A program made the translations under genes and the position numbers. Positions 44,364-53,298 of a stretch of 64,000 nt of DNA are shown here, piece after piece. The stretch comes from Rhodospirillum sp. Lineage in GTDB: Bacteria; Pseudomonadota; Alphaproteobacteria; Rhodospirillales; Rhodospirillaceae. The stretch's first letter is position 1. Every line of letters begins with the position of its first letter. The notes below the pieces were generated by a model. The model did not search any database, had not been told where the DNA came from, and worked only from the letters and a program-made list of their open reading frames with translations. The stretch lies in the NCBI GenBank assembly GCA_021741145.1, contig JAIOYK010000006.1:62001-126000 (forward strand). The letters run 5' to 3'.

Positions 44364-45050
44364 ATGTCCGACAACTCCCCCTCCCACGATCCATCCCCCT
44401 CTTGGGAGGCCAACGCGGCCTCCTGGACCCGGGCCGTGCGCGAGGGGTGGATCCCCAGCCGGGCCCAGGCCACCGACACGGCCGTCCTTGATCGACTGAA
44501 GGCGCTCGCGCCGAAAACCCTCCTCGACCTGGGATGTGGCGAGGGTTGGCTGTGCCGGACGATCCGCGAACACCGTTCCGTCTCGACCTACGGCATCGAT
44601 GCCGTCCCCGCCCTGGTGGCGGCGGCCCAATCCGCCGACCCAGAGGGGACCTACGCCACCGTGTCCCAGGCGGCCATCGCCAGCGGCGCCTGGGCGCCCT
44701 CCGGGCTGTTCGACGTCATCTGCGCCAATTACGCGCTTTTCACCGAGGATCTGTCTCCCCTGCTCACCGCCTTGGGACATGTGCTCGCCCCCGGTGGACA
44801 TCTGGTTATCCAGACCCTCCACCCCTGGTCGGCCTGGACCGAGGGGGATTACCAAAGCGGCTGGCGGACCGAGGATTTCTCCGGCTTCGCGGACGGGACT
44901 TGGACTCCCATGCCCTGGTTTTCCCGCACCCTGGAAGACTGGATGTCCGTTCTGCTCCGGTCCGGCCTGCGCCTCCAGGACCTGCGGGAACCCCTCGGCG
45001 GTACACCCCGCCGCCCCCTCTCCCTGCTGATGACCTGCGCGAAGGGGTGA
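44364..45050 (+). CDS. Class I SAM-dependent methyltransferase
   Basis: 'LLDLGCGEGWLCRTIREHRSVSTYGIDAVPALV', 'LGHVLAPGGHLVIQTLHP'. Confidence 0.88.
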   Translation: MSDNSPSHDPSPSWEANAASWTRAVREGWIPSRAQATDTAVLDRLKALAPKTLLDLGCGEGWLCRTIREHRSVSTYGIDAVPALVAAAQSADPEGTYATVSQAAIASGAWAPSGLFDVICANYALFTEDLSPLLTALGHVLAPGGHLVIQTLHPWSAWTEGDYQSGWRTEDFSGFADGTWTPMPWFSRTLEDWMSVLLRSGLRLQDLREPLGGTPRRPLSLLMTCAKG

Positions 45051-45116
45051 CTCCCGCCGCGCCATACGCTACCGTACCGTCTTGATATCCCATCAGGCCG
45101 AAGGACGCGAGGCGCC

Positions 45117-45962
45117 ATGAAATTCACCGGCACGGACAGCTATGTGGCCACGGAAGACCTGATGGTCGCGGTCAACGCCGCGGTCACTCTGGGCCGCCCC
45201 CTGCTCATCAAGGGTGAGCCGGGAACGGGCAAGACCGTCCTGGCCGAGGAAGTCGCCAAGTCCCTGACCCTGCCCCTGCTCGCCTGGCACGTCAAATCCA
45301 CCACCAAGGCCCAACATGGCCTTTATGAATACGACGCCGTCTCCCGCCTGCGGGATTCCCAATTGGGGGATGAACGGGTCCATGACATCGCCAACTACAT
45401 CAAGCCCGGCAAGCTGTGGGAGGCCTTCGAGGCCGGAGGGGCCGTCCTGCTGATCGACGAGATCGACAAGGCCGACATCGAATTCCCAAATGACCTGCTC
45501 CAGGAACTGGACCGCATGGCCTTCGACGTCCACGAGACGGGCAAGACCGTCGCCGCCAAGGTCCGCCCGGTGGTCATCATCACGTCGAACAACGAAAAGG
45601 AGCTGCCCGACGCCTTCCTGCGCCGCTGCTTCTTCCACTACATCCGATTCCCAGACGAAGAGACCATGCGGGCCATCATCCAGGTCCACCACCCGGATAT
45701 CCAGGAGCGACTGGTGCGCGAGGCCCTTCAGGTCTTCTACAAACTGCGCGAGGCGCCGGGCCTGCGCAAGCGCCCCTCCACCTCCGAACTGCTGGATTGG
45801 CTCAAGCTTCTCATGGCCGACGAGATTTCGCCGGAAGCCCTGCGTGCCAAGGCCGATACGAAAAGCCTGATCCCGCCCCTGCACGGCGCCCTGCTGAAGA
45901 GCGAGCAGGATATCCACATGCTCGAACGTCTGGCCTTCCTGGCCCGGCGGGACGGCCGGTAG
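45117..45962 (+). CDS. MoxR family AAA+ ATPase
   Basis: Walker A 'LLIKGEPGTGKTVLAEEVAKSL', Walker B 'VLLIDEIDKADIEFPNDLLQELDRM'. Confidence 0.95.
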   Translation: MKFTGTDSYVATEDLMVAVNAAVTLGRPLLIKGEPGTGKTVLAEEVAKSLTLPLLAWHVKSTTKAQHGLYEYDAVSRLRDSQLGDERVHDIANYIKPGKLWEAFEAGGAVLLIDEIDKADIEFPNDLLQELDRMAFDVHETGKTVAAKVRPVVIITSNNEKELPDAFLRRCFFHYIRFPDEETMRAIIQVHHPDIQERLVREALQVFYKLREAPGLRKRPSTSELLDWLKLLMADEISPEALRAKADTKSLIPPLHGALLKSEQDIHMLERLAFLARRDGR

Positions 45963-45976
45963 GGGCGGCGCGGGCC

Positions 45977-47170
45977 ATGTTCCTCTCCCTTTTCCTGGAG
46001 CTGCGCGCGGCCAAGGTGCCGGTGACCCTGAACGAATACCTGATGCTGCTCGAAGCCATGGAGGCCAATGTCGCGGCCTATTCGGTGGAGGATTTCTATC
46101 ACCTCTCCCGGGCGGCCCTGGTCAAGGACGAGCGGAATCTGGATCGCTTCGACCGGGTCTTCGGTCAAGTCTTCAAGGGCTTGGAGCCAACGGAGAGCGC
46201 CAAGGACGGCGGCGTTGCCCCCGTGGACATCCCCGAGGACTGGCTGCGCAAGCTCGCCGAGAAGACCCTGTCGGAGGAAGACAAAAAGCAAATCGAATCC
46301 CTGGGCGGCTGGGACAAGCTGATGGAGACTCTCCGCAAGCGGCTGGAAGAGCAAAAGGGCCGACACCAGGGGGGTAACAAATGGATCGGCACCGCGGGCA
46401 CCTCGCCCTTTGGCGCCTTTGGGTTCAACCCGGAAGGGGTGCGCATCGGCCAGCACCAAAGCCGCCACCGCCGGGCCGTAAAGGTCTGGGACAAACGGGA
46501 CTTCAAGGATCTGGACGGCGACGTGGAGATCGGCACCCGCACCATCAAGGTCGCGCTGCGCCGCCTGCGGCGCTTCGCCCGCGCCGGGGCGGAGACGGAG
46601 CTGGACCTGGATGGCACCATTCGTTCGACCGCCCACCAGGGCGGGCTCCTGGACCTGAAGATGCGACCCGAGCGCCACAACGCCGTGAAGGTCCTGATGT
46701 TCCTGGATATCGGCGGGTCCATGGATGATCACGTGCGCATCTGCGAAGAGCTGTTCAGCGCCGCCCGAACCGAGTTCAAACACCTGGAGTTCCACTATTT
46801 CCACAATTGCGTCTACGAAAGCGTCTGGAAGGACAACCGCCGCCGCCATGCCGAACGGATCGACACCCTGGACCTGATCCACACCTATCCCCGGGATTAC
46901 AAACTGGTCTTCGTCGGCGATGCCTCCATGAGCCCCTATGAGATCGCCACTCCGGGCGGCTCGGTGGAGCACTACAATCCGGAACCGGGGCAACAGTGGC
47001 TCGCCCGGATGCTTGAGGCCTGGCCCTCCGCGGTCTGGCTCAACCCCGTGGAGAAGGGCCATTGGGACTACACCCATTCCATCGGCATGATCCGCGAGAT
47101 CATGGGAGACCGCATGTTCCCCCTGACCCTAAAAGGCCTGGACGCGGCCATGGGAGAGTTGACGCGCTAG
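45977..47170 (+). CDS. VWA domain (CoxE-like) protein
   Basis: 'NAVKVLMFLDIGGSMDDHVRICEELFSAARTEFKHLEFHYFHNCVYESVW' and 'VFVGDASMSPYEI'; paired with MoxR ATPase. Confidence 0.9.
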   Translation: MFLSLFLELRAAKVPVTLNEYLMLLEAMEANVAAYSVEDFYHLSRAALVKDERNLDRFDRVFGQVFKGLEPTESAKDGGVAPVDIPEDWLRKLAEKTLSEEDKKQIESLGGWDKLMETLRKRLEEQKGRHQGGNKWIGTAGTSPFGAFGFNPEGVRIGQHQSRHRRAVKVWDKRDFKDLDGDVEIGTRTIKVALRRLRRFARAGAETELDLDGTIRSTAHQGGLLDLKMRPERHNAVKVLMFLDIGGSMDDHVRICEELFSAARTEFKHLEFHYFHNCVYESVWKDNRRRHAERIDTLDLIHTYPRDYKLVFVGDASMSPYEIATPGGSVEHYNPEPGQQWLARMLEAWPSAVWLNPVEKGHWDYTHSIGMIREIMGDRMFPLTLKGLDAAMGELTR

Positions 47171-47217
47171 ACAAATCGCGGGAAGGAAGAGGGGACTTTT
47201 CTTCCGGAGTACCGTGC

Positions 47218-48246
47218 ATGCGCATTTTCCATTCCGCCACCCAGCTTACCCACGCCCCCGCCCTGGAATTCAGCCGGGGCGAGGCCATGCCCCACCGGGA
47301 AAGCCCTGTCCGGGTGGAGAGCATCCTGGCGGCCCTCGCGGCGGCCGGTTTCCCCTCGGCGGAATGTCCGGAGGATTTCGGGCTCGGCCCCCTGACACGG
47401 GTGCACGCGACGGATTACGTGGAGTTCCTGCGCACGGCCTGGAGCATCTGGAAGTCAGACATGGGAGAGACGCCAGCCTATCCCACGGCTTGGCCCGTCC
47501 CCGGCGTGGGAAGCCGCAAACCCCAATCCATCGAAGCCCTCTTGGGTTGGTACAATTTCGATTCCGGCACACCCATCGTTCAAGGCACCTGGGAGGCGGC
47601 GAAGGCCTCGGCCATGGCGGCCATTGGCGCGGCCCGGGCCGTGCAAGCGGGCGAGCGGGTGGCCTATGCCCTCTGCCGTCCGCCGGGACACCACGCCGCG
47701 GCGGCCATGATGGGGGGCTACTGCTACCTGAACAACGCCGCCATCGCCGCCCAATCCCTAAGGGATAACGGGGTCAATCGGGTTGCCATCGTCGACGTGG
47801 ACTACCACCACGGCAACGGCACCCAAGCGCTGTTCTACGACCGGGCGGATGTCTTCTTTGGCTCCTTGCACGCCGATCCCTGTTTTGGCTTCCCCTATTT
47901 CATGGGTTACGCCGACGAGACCGGCATGGGCGCGGGAGAAGGCACGACCGTGAACCTCCCCCTGCCCGAGAACACGGGCGAAACGGCCTGGATGGCGGCG
48001 CTGGATCACCTTCTGAAGCGGGTCCAGGCGTTCGGGGCCGACGCCCTTGTGGTCTCCCTTGGGGTGGACACCTGGGAGGGGGACCCCCTGTCGAGTTTCC
48101 TCCTTCCCGCCACGACCTTTCCCCGCATCGGCGACCGCTTGGCGGGCCTTGGTCTGCCCACGGCGATCATCCAGGAAGGCGGCTACGCCACCGCCGAACT
48201 GGGTGAAAACGTGGTCGCCGTGCTGAGGGGGTTCGAGGCGGCGTAG
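47218..48246 (+). CDS. Histone deacetylase / acetylpolyamine amidohydrolase family protein
   Basis: 'CRPPGHHAAAAMMGGYCYLNNAAIAAQ', 'VAIVDVDYHHGNGTQALFYDRADVFFGSLHADP', 'LVVSLGVDTWEGDPL'. Confidence 0.94.
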   Translation: MRIFHSATQLTHAPALEFSRGEAMPHRESPVRVESILAALAAAGFPSAECPEDFGLGPLTRVHATDYVEFLRTAWSIWKSDMGETPAYPTAWPVPGVGSRKPQSIEALLGWYNFDSGTPIVQGTWEAAKASAMAAIGAARAVQAGERVAYALCRPPGHHAAAAMMGGYCYLNNAAIAAQSLRDNGVNRVAIVDVDYHHGNGTQALFYDRADVFFGSLHADPCFGFPYFMGYADETGMGAGEGTTVNLPLPENTGETAWMAALDHLLKRVQAFGADALVVSLGVDTWEGDPLSSFLLPATTFPRIGDRLAGLGLPTAIIQEGGYATAELGENVVAVLRGFEAA

Positions 48247-48307
48247 GACATCTGGCGGAAAAGGGGGACCCGTTTTTCGCGGGTAAATTTCCCCCAATGG
48301 CCCCCAT

Positions 48308-49444
48308 TTAGGACACTTTTGGCGATCCTGTCGGACCCAGGAACAGCACCGCGGTTCCGATCGTTAACGCGGCCTGGGCGGCGACAAGACGGGCATCAAT
48401 CCCAAAGCCAAAGGCGGCCAGGGCCGACCAAGCCGCGACTCCGCAATTCATGGCGCTGGCGCCCAACGCCATGAGAACCCCTCGTTTTGCCTCCGACAAA
48501 CCCGCCAAATGGGTTTGTAGGCCAGGAGCACCCAATCCCCCCAGAAAAGCCCAAATGGCCAAGGGCAAGCAGACGATGAGCACCGACGGAGAAAGCGCGA
48601 ACACCACCACTATCGCCACCAAAACACCCCCAAGACACCAGCGCATGAGGCGGCGACCATCGCCCACCCTCCCCATCGCGACCGGCATTGCGACGTTGCC
48701 CAAAAGGGTCAGCAAGCCAAACCCGGCGTAAATCAACCCGATCCAGCCGGTTTCCAAGTCACCAAGTCGCCGAAGACGTTCTCCGACCAGCGCATAGACG
48801 CCAATCGCGCCGCCAAGCCCCAAGCCCATGGCGAGGAGCGCGCCCGTCGCGCCGGGGGGCCAGGGCTCTGGCGGAAGATCCGGCGTTTTCGCCACCGTCG
48901 CCCGAGACCCAAGTCCCGAGACCCCACAACCAACCGCGATGAGGCCGGCGAGGATACCCAGGGTCGCGAAGGCGGCTCTCCACCCCAAAGCGTCCGTCGC
49001 CCAGGCTCCATACAGGGGCGCGAAAATAATGCCCGAGGTCAATCCCGCCTGGACCGCGGCCACGCCCTTCGCCACCCGATGACCGCCCCCATCGGCGGCC
49101 ATGGCGAAGGCCAAGGGCAGCATTCCCGCCGCGCCGATCCCCGTCACCACACGTCCCACCAAAGCGAGCGTATAGCTGAGTCCAGCCGCCGTCAAAAGGG
49201 AGCCCAGACAGAACAGGAGCACCGAGGGGAAGAGAAGAGCACGCCTGCCATACTGGTCCGACAGGTGCCCCAACAGCGGAGCGAGAAGGGCCAGGGGCAG
49301 GGCGTAGGCACCAATGAACAGGGTGACCCGTTCCGGGGAAACACCAAGGTCCCGCCCGATGGGAGTCAAAATGGGGCCGAGGAGGAATTCATCGCTTCCC
49401 ACCAGCAAGGCGATCAGAAACAGCAACAAGGTTCGTGGATTCAT
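48308..49444 (-). CDS. MFS transporter
   Basis: 12-TM-type hydrophobic protein, 'GHLSDQYGRRALLFPSVLLFCLGSLL'. ORF open from 49594. Confidence 0.9.
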   Translation of the reverse strand: MNPRTLLLFLIALLVGSDEFLLGPILTPIGRDLGVSPERVTLFIGAYALPLALLAPLLGHLSDQYGRRALLFPSVLLFCLGSLLTAAGLSYTLALVGRVVTGIGAAGMLPLAFAMAADGGGHRVAKGVAAVQAGLTSGIIFAPLYGAWATDALGWRAAFATLGILAGLIAVGCGVSGLGSRATVAKTPDLPPEPWPPGATGALLAMGLGLGGAIGVYALVGERLRRLGDLETGWIGLIYAGFGLLTLLGNVAMPVAMGRVGDGRRLMRWCLGGVLVAIVVVFALSPSVLIVCLPLAIWAFLGGLGAPGLQTHLAGLSEAKRGVLMALGASAMNCGVAAWSALAAFGFGIDARLVAAQAALTIGTAVLFLGPTGSPKVS

Positions 49445-49826
49445 ATCCGGTCTCTTCCCTTTCCGAGTTATGAGAAAGGGCGTCCCGGAACAGGGCAATC
49501 CGGTCCCGCGTCGTGGCTCGGCGCGCCTGAAGGTCGGCGATAAGTCGGTCGATCTGCGACAACTTATGTTCCAGATCCGAGAGGCCGGACTCACAGGCTC
49601 CCGCCCCGTCGTCGGTCAGACAAGGCGCCATGGCCAAGATTTCTCGGGTAGAGAACCCCGTGGCCACCATGTCGCGAATCCGGCCCGCGCGACGCAGATC
49701 CACCGGCCCATAGGACCGATAGCCGTTCTCGTCACGGGAAGGGGTCAACAGGCCCCCTTTCTCGTAGTGTCGCAGACTCCGGGGACTGATCCCCAAATGG
49801 GCCGCTGCTTCCTGGATCCGCATCAT
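49389..49826 (-). CDS. MerR family transcriptional regulator
   Basis: 'MRIQEAAAHLGISPRSLRHYEKGGLLTPSRDENGYRSYGPVDLRRAGRIRDM'; overlaps the MFS start by 56 bp. Confidence 0.93.
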   Translation of the reverse strand: MMRIQEAAAHLGISPRSLRHYEKGGLLTPSRDENGYRSYGPVDLRRAGRIRDMVATGFSTREILAMAPCLTDDGAGACESGLSDLEHKLSQIDRLIADLQARRATTRDRIALFRDALSHNSEREETGYESTNLVAVSDRLAGGKR

Positions 49827-49856
49827 GAACTCCCTTTCCCGGATAGGTCTGCCACA

Positions 49857-49878
49857 TTGACATTAGTGGAAAGGTCAA
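49857..49878. promoter_or_regulatory. Candidate MerR-type operator/promoter
   Basis: TTGACattagtggaaagGTCAA upstream of the merR-type gene. Confidence 0.55.
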
Positions 49879-49966
49879 GGACTGGTTTCACCATCCCCTT
49901 TTCACTCCCCACCGCCCACGCGCGCTCCTCTCCTTGCCAAGGAGGAGGGAAACGGGAATAGTGTCT

Positions 49967-50125
49967 GCGTTTTCAGGTCGGGGTGGAAGTCCCCACCGGC
50001 GGCATGCGGTGAAATCCGCGAGCCCGCGAGCGCCTTTTCCATGGGGAATGCCGCGAAGGAAAAGGGTCAAGCAGATCAGGTGAGAGACCTGAGCCGACGG
50101 TCATGATCCAGATGGAAGAGAACGC
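49967..50125 (+). ncRNA. FMN riboswitch (RFN element)
   Basis: Conserved blocks 'ggtcggggtggaagtccccaccggcgg', 'gcccgcgagcg', 'ggtcaagcagatcaggtgagagacctgagccgacggtcatgatccagatggaagag'; P1 gcgttttc/gagaacgc. Confidence 0.96.
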
Positions 50126-50173
50126 GCGGCCTTCCCGCCCCATTCCCGTGGCGCGGGGCGGAAGGTTCCGCGC

Positions 50174-50470
50174 GTGATCGCCCGGGATCTGGCGATGACG
50201 GGCCGTTACGGCGCGGTGGTGGCCGCGGCCTTCGTAGTCGACGGCGGCATCTACCGCCATGACTTCGTGGCCCAGACGGTGGTGGATGGCCTGATGCGGG
50301 CGGGGCTGGACAGCGGCGTCCCGGTCCTGTCCGTCTCCCTAACCCCGCATCACTACCAGGAAACGGATCACCACAAGGCGATCCAACGCGACCATTTCGT
50401 GGTCAAGGACCGGGAGGCCGCCGAAGCGGCGTTTCAGGTCCAACGGACACGGGCGAGGATCGCGGCCTGA
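50174..50470 (+). CDS. RibH2-type 6,7-dimethyl-8-ribityllumazine synthase, N-terminally truncated (98 aa; possibly a pseudogene)
   Basis: 'TGRYGAVVAAAFVVDGGIYRHDFVAQTVVDGLMRAGLDSGVPVLSVSLTPHHYQETDHHKAIQRDHFVVKDREAAEAAFQVQRTRARIAA' matches the C-terminal part of RibH2; GTG start at 50174 with SD-like ggaagg. Confidence 0.85.
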   Translation: MIARDLAMTGRYGAVVAAAFVVDGGIYRHDFVAQTVVDGLMRAGLDSGVPVLSVSLTPHHYQETDHHKAIQRDHFVVKDREAAEAAFQVQRTRARIAA

Positions 50471-50475
50471 CCGGC

Positions 50476-50499
50476 GTGGGAGGCCCAAGGGCCTCCCAC
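50476..50499 (+). terminator. Hairpin downstream of the truncated ribH2 (no T-run)
   Basis: gtgggaggcc caag ggcctcccac, 10-bp perfect stem. Confidence 0.5.
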
Positions 50500-50510
50500 C
50501 TCCCCGGAAG

Positions 50511-51698
50511 TCACGCCGCCCGGAACTCAATCGTATCGCCATTCCCCAGGTAGACGTCCGTCTTCGACCCGTTCCGCGCCGAGCCCCGCACCACCGGGTA
50601 TCCGGCCGCGACGAATTTCCGCGCCGTGACCTCGCCGGTGCAGTGGTTGCAGCCGACCTTCTCGAAGCCGTATTCCTTCAGGGCGTAGACCAAATCATCG
50701 TACTTGGGATCCCAGTCGTCGAAGGGGCTGATGTGCAGGCCCCCATACAGCCCATGGAACTTCTCGAACGCCACTTCCTTCAGGGCCGTTTCGGCGAATT
50801 GGATGATGCCCTGGTGGCAGCAACCGGTGATGGAGACCAGACCGGCCCCCGCCACGTTCACATAGAGGCTCTGTTCCCCATAGACCCGGCAGATGATCGG
50901 CACGGGGAAGGTATAACTCGCCACGCCGGGCATGATTTGGTGCAGACCCGCCGCGTGGGTCACCAGCTTGCCCCGGTGGCCGCTGTCGGCGATGTACTGG
51001 AGGCCCTCCTTATAGAACCCCTCGGGGATATGGGTCTCGATGGTGGGGTCGTACTTATAGGTCACCGGCAGACCCCAGAAGTGATCGAAATGCTCGTGGC
51101 TCAGCACCAGCATGTCAATCTCGTGGTTGGCCAGCATGCGGTCGATGCCCTCTCGCTGGAAGGCCTTGTCCATCCAATCGTAGGACCAACCGCTATCCAG
51201 CAGGATCCGCTTTGTCTCCCCCTCCATGGTCTCGATCTCGACCAGGGCCGCGAAGCCTCCGGCGTTCTCCGGATGGACGGCGTTTTCCATCTGGTAGTCC
51301 CAGGCCTTTTCCAGATTGCCCGGGATCAGGCTTTTGATGGGACGGATGCCGTCCTCGTAACTGCCGCTGGCCAGCTTGCCCCCCTTCGTCGAGAAGGGCG
51401 CCCAGTTGTAGGTATATTGGTTGACCAGCAGGCCCCCGGCGCCCCGGATGTCCCCCATCAGCGTGCCGTTCTCGAACCAGCTCGTCTCGCTGATGTTGGT
51501 CACCTTTACGCCGCGCACCAAACCAATGTCCTTGCGGGCCGTCTGGGCACGGGGGAAGTGCTTGTCGCGCAGGGATGAATGGGAATAGCCCGCCATCATC
51601 CCCAGAAGCCCGATGGCCGCTCCGGCCGCCGTGCCCCGGAAGAAGGCGCGGCGAGACGCGAGCGGGGTCCCGGTTTCCGTTTTCTTGTTGGTTGACAT
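50511..51698 (-). CDS. Tat-exported MBL-fold metallo-hydrolase
   Basis: Twin-arginine 'ASRRAFFRGTAAGAAIGLLGMMAG'; 'SHEHFDHFWG' HxHxDH motif; 'TGCCHQG', 'GGLH', 'GCNHCTGE'. Confidence 0.88.
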   Translation of the reverse strand: MSTNKKTETGTPLASRRAFFRGTAAGAAIGLLGMMAGYSHSSLRDKHFPRAQTARKDIGLVRGVKVTNISETSWFENGTLMGDIRGAGGLLVNQYTYNWAPFSTKGGKLASGSYEDGIRPIKSLIPGNLEKAWDYQMENAVHPENAGGFAALVEIETMEGETKRILLDSGWSYDWMDKAFQREGIDRMLANHEIDMLVLSHEHFDHFWGLPVTYKYDPTIETHIPEGFYKEGLQYIADSGHRGKLVTHAAGLHQIMPGVASYTFPVPIICRVYGEQSLYVNVAGAGLVSITGCCHQGIIQFAETALKEVAFEKFHGLYGGLHISPFDDWDPKYDDLVYALKEYGFEKVGCNHCTGEVTARKFVAAGYPVVRGSARNGSKTDVYLGNGDTIEFRAA

Positions 51699-51767
51699 GA
51701 TCTGTCTCCCTGTTCACCCCGCTCCTTTCCCCCTCCCAAGGACGGGGAAAGGAGCGGATCCGATGAC

Positions 51768-51887
51768 TTACGTGATGATCCAGGGCAGGGCCGCCAGTTT
51801 GGGCAGCAGAGCCACGATGGCGAAGTAGACGGCGACACCGAGCAGGAGTCCCAATCCCGCGCCACCCAGGAAAGCCGTGTTCTTCAT
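51768..51887 (-). CDS. 39-aa single-TM microprotein
   Basis: Own translation: MKNTAFLGGAGLGLLLGVAVYFAIVALLPKLAALPWIIT; RBS-like ggagaa upstream; sits between two co-oriented genes. Below the ORF-track length cutoff. Confidence 0.65.
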   Translation of the reverse strand: MKNTAFLGGAGLGLLLGVAVYFAIVALLPKLAALPWIIT

Positions 51888-51914
51888 GGCCGTTCTCCTT
51901 TCAGGGTCCAGCGG

Positions 51915-53252
51915 TCACTCGGCGGGTGCCGGAGTTCCGGGGTCTTGGGTCGTGGCCTTCGCCTCGGCGGTGGCCCGGGCCGCCCGCTCGGCGGCCTTGG
52001 AGGGGACCAGTTTCCAACCGGGGTAGTTGTCCATGAACCAGTGATTGATCAGCAGGATGTTGATGTACCAGATGGTCGGGATCATCGGGAACTGCTGGGG
52101 ATGGCTGTAGCCCTTCTGGGTGCCCAGAACGAGGTGGGAGAAGTTGTAGTACAGCCAGTAGATCACCGCGGCGCCCACCACGGTCACCAGGGTGCGGATG
52201 ACAACCCGGGCGATGGGGCTCTCCAGCTTGGTGGGCCAGTTGTTGAAGTAGAAGGTCAGCGCCAGGGCGGGCAGCAACCAGAAGATCATCATCTCGCCCA
52301 CGTGCAGCCAGCGCCAATCGGGCGCGAAATCCCGCCGCGTGCCGCGCACGGCCTCGCCCCACCACAGGTCCTGGGCGAAGTACAGGAACAGGTGGCAGGC
52401 CCAAGCGATGGCGATGATGCCGAAAAACGTGGCCAGCCGCCGGGTCCAGTCATGCGTGATCAGCTTGAAGGGATAGCGCTCCCAAATGGTCTCCACCAGC
52501 CAGACCACGACCGTGCAGCACATGATCCAGGAAATGTGGAAATTACCGCTGACCGTGTCGGCGAAGGTCTCCCAATAGGGCGGGGTGATGCCAGTGAATT
52601 CCTGCCAAGGATAGTACAGGATGGCCATGTGACTGTGCATGGTCATGAAGTACACGATCGTCGACAGGAAGAAGGTGATCAACAGGATGGTCAACCCTTG
52701 CACGGGTTGGCCCTCGTTCTTCCACGGCGCGCGTTCCATGGCCACCACCCAGGAGGGTGACAGCCAGCTCGCGATGGCCGCGAACATGAGGATGGCGAGC
52801 GCCGAATACTCCTCGGCGAAGAATTCCGTCACCCGGTCCAGCTTGGCCAGTTGGTCGGGGTTGAAATAGGCGATGGCGAAATTGCCGAGCAGGTATTCGA
52901 AGAAGCCCTTGATCACCAGAAGCAACAGTGCCACGGAAATTCCGGTGAGCACGACCCCCTTGAGGACCGGATGGGCGGTCTCCAGCCAGACCCGTTTGAA
53001 GGGCCAGTAATTGAAGATATAGACCATCCAGATCAGCATGATCAGCAACCAGCGGGTGTAATTGTACCCCACGTAGGGGGTGTACAACCGCATCAGCCCC
53101 CGGGGATCCTGGAAGATCCACCAGGTGGCGTAAAACAGGGCCGTGACCACGATCAGATTCACGATTTGTGGCAGGGGCGCGGGCCAGCGCGGGACGAGGG
53201 TCCTCTCCTCCAGATAGCCCTCCCCATACCGTTCAAGCGGTTGGGTCGACAT
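51915..53252 (-). CDS. Multi-pass membrane protein of unknown function, rich in Trp/Tyr/His
   Basis: 445 aa, about 10 or more hydrophobic segments; His in or near TMs ('MTMHSHMAILYYPW', 'GNFHISW', 'WACHLFLYF', 'WRWLHVGEMMIFW', 'NFSHLVLG', 'LLINHWFMDNYPGW'). Confidence 0.85.
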   Translation of the reverse strand: MSTQPLERYGEGYLEERTLVPRWPAPLPQIVNLIVVTALFYATWWIFQDPRGLMRLYTPYVGYNYTRWLLIMLIWMVYIFNYWPFKRVWLETAHPVLKGVVLTGISVALLLLVIKGFFEYLLGNFAIAYFNPDQLAKLDRVTEFFAEEYSALAILMFAAIASWLSPSWVVAMERAPWKNEGQPVQGLTILLITFFLSTIVYFMTMHSHMAILYYPWQEFTGITPPYWETFADTVSGNFHISWIMCCTVVVWLVETIWERYPFKLITHDWTRRLATFFGIIAIAWACHLFLYFAQDLWWGEAVRGTRRDFAPDWRWLHVGEMMIFWLLPALALTFYFNNWPTKLESPIARVVIRTLVTVVGAAVIYWLYYNFSHLVLGTQKGYSHPQQFPMIPTIWYINILLINHWFMDNYPGWKLVPSKAAERAARATAEAKATTQDPGTPAPAE

Positions 53253-53298
53253 GATGGCCTCCTACTGTCCAGATGGGACACGTGGGCCGCTCCACGGG

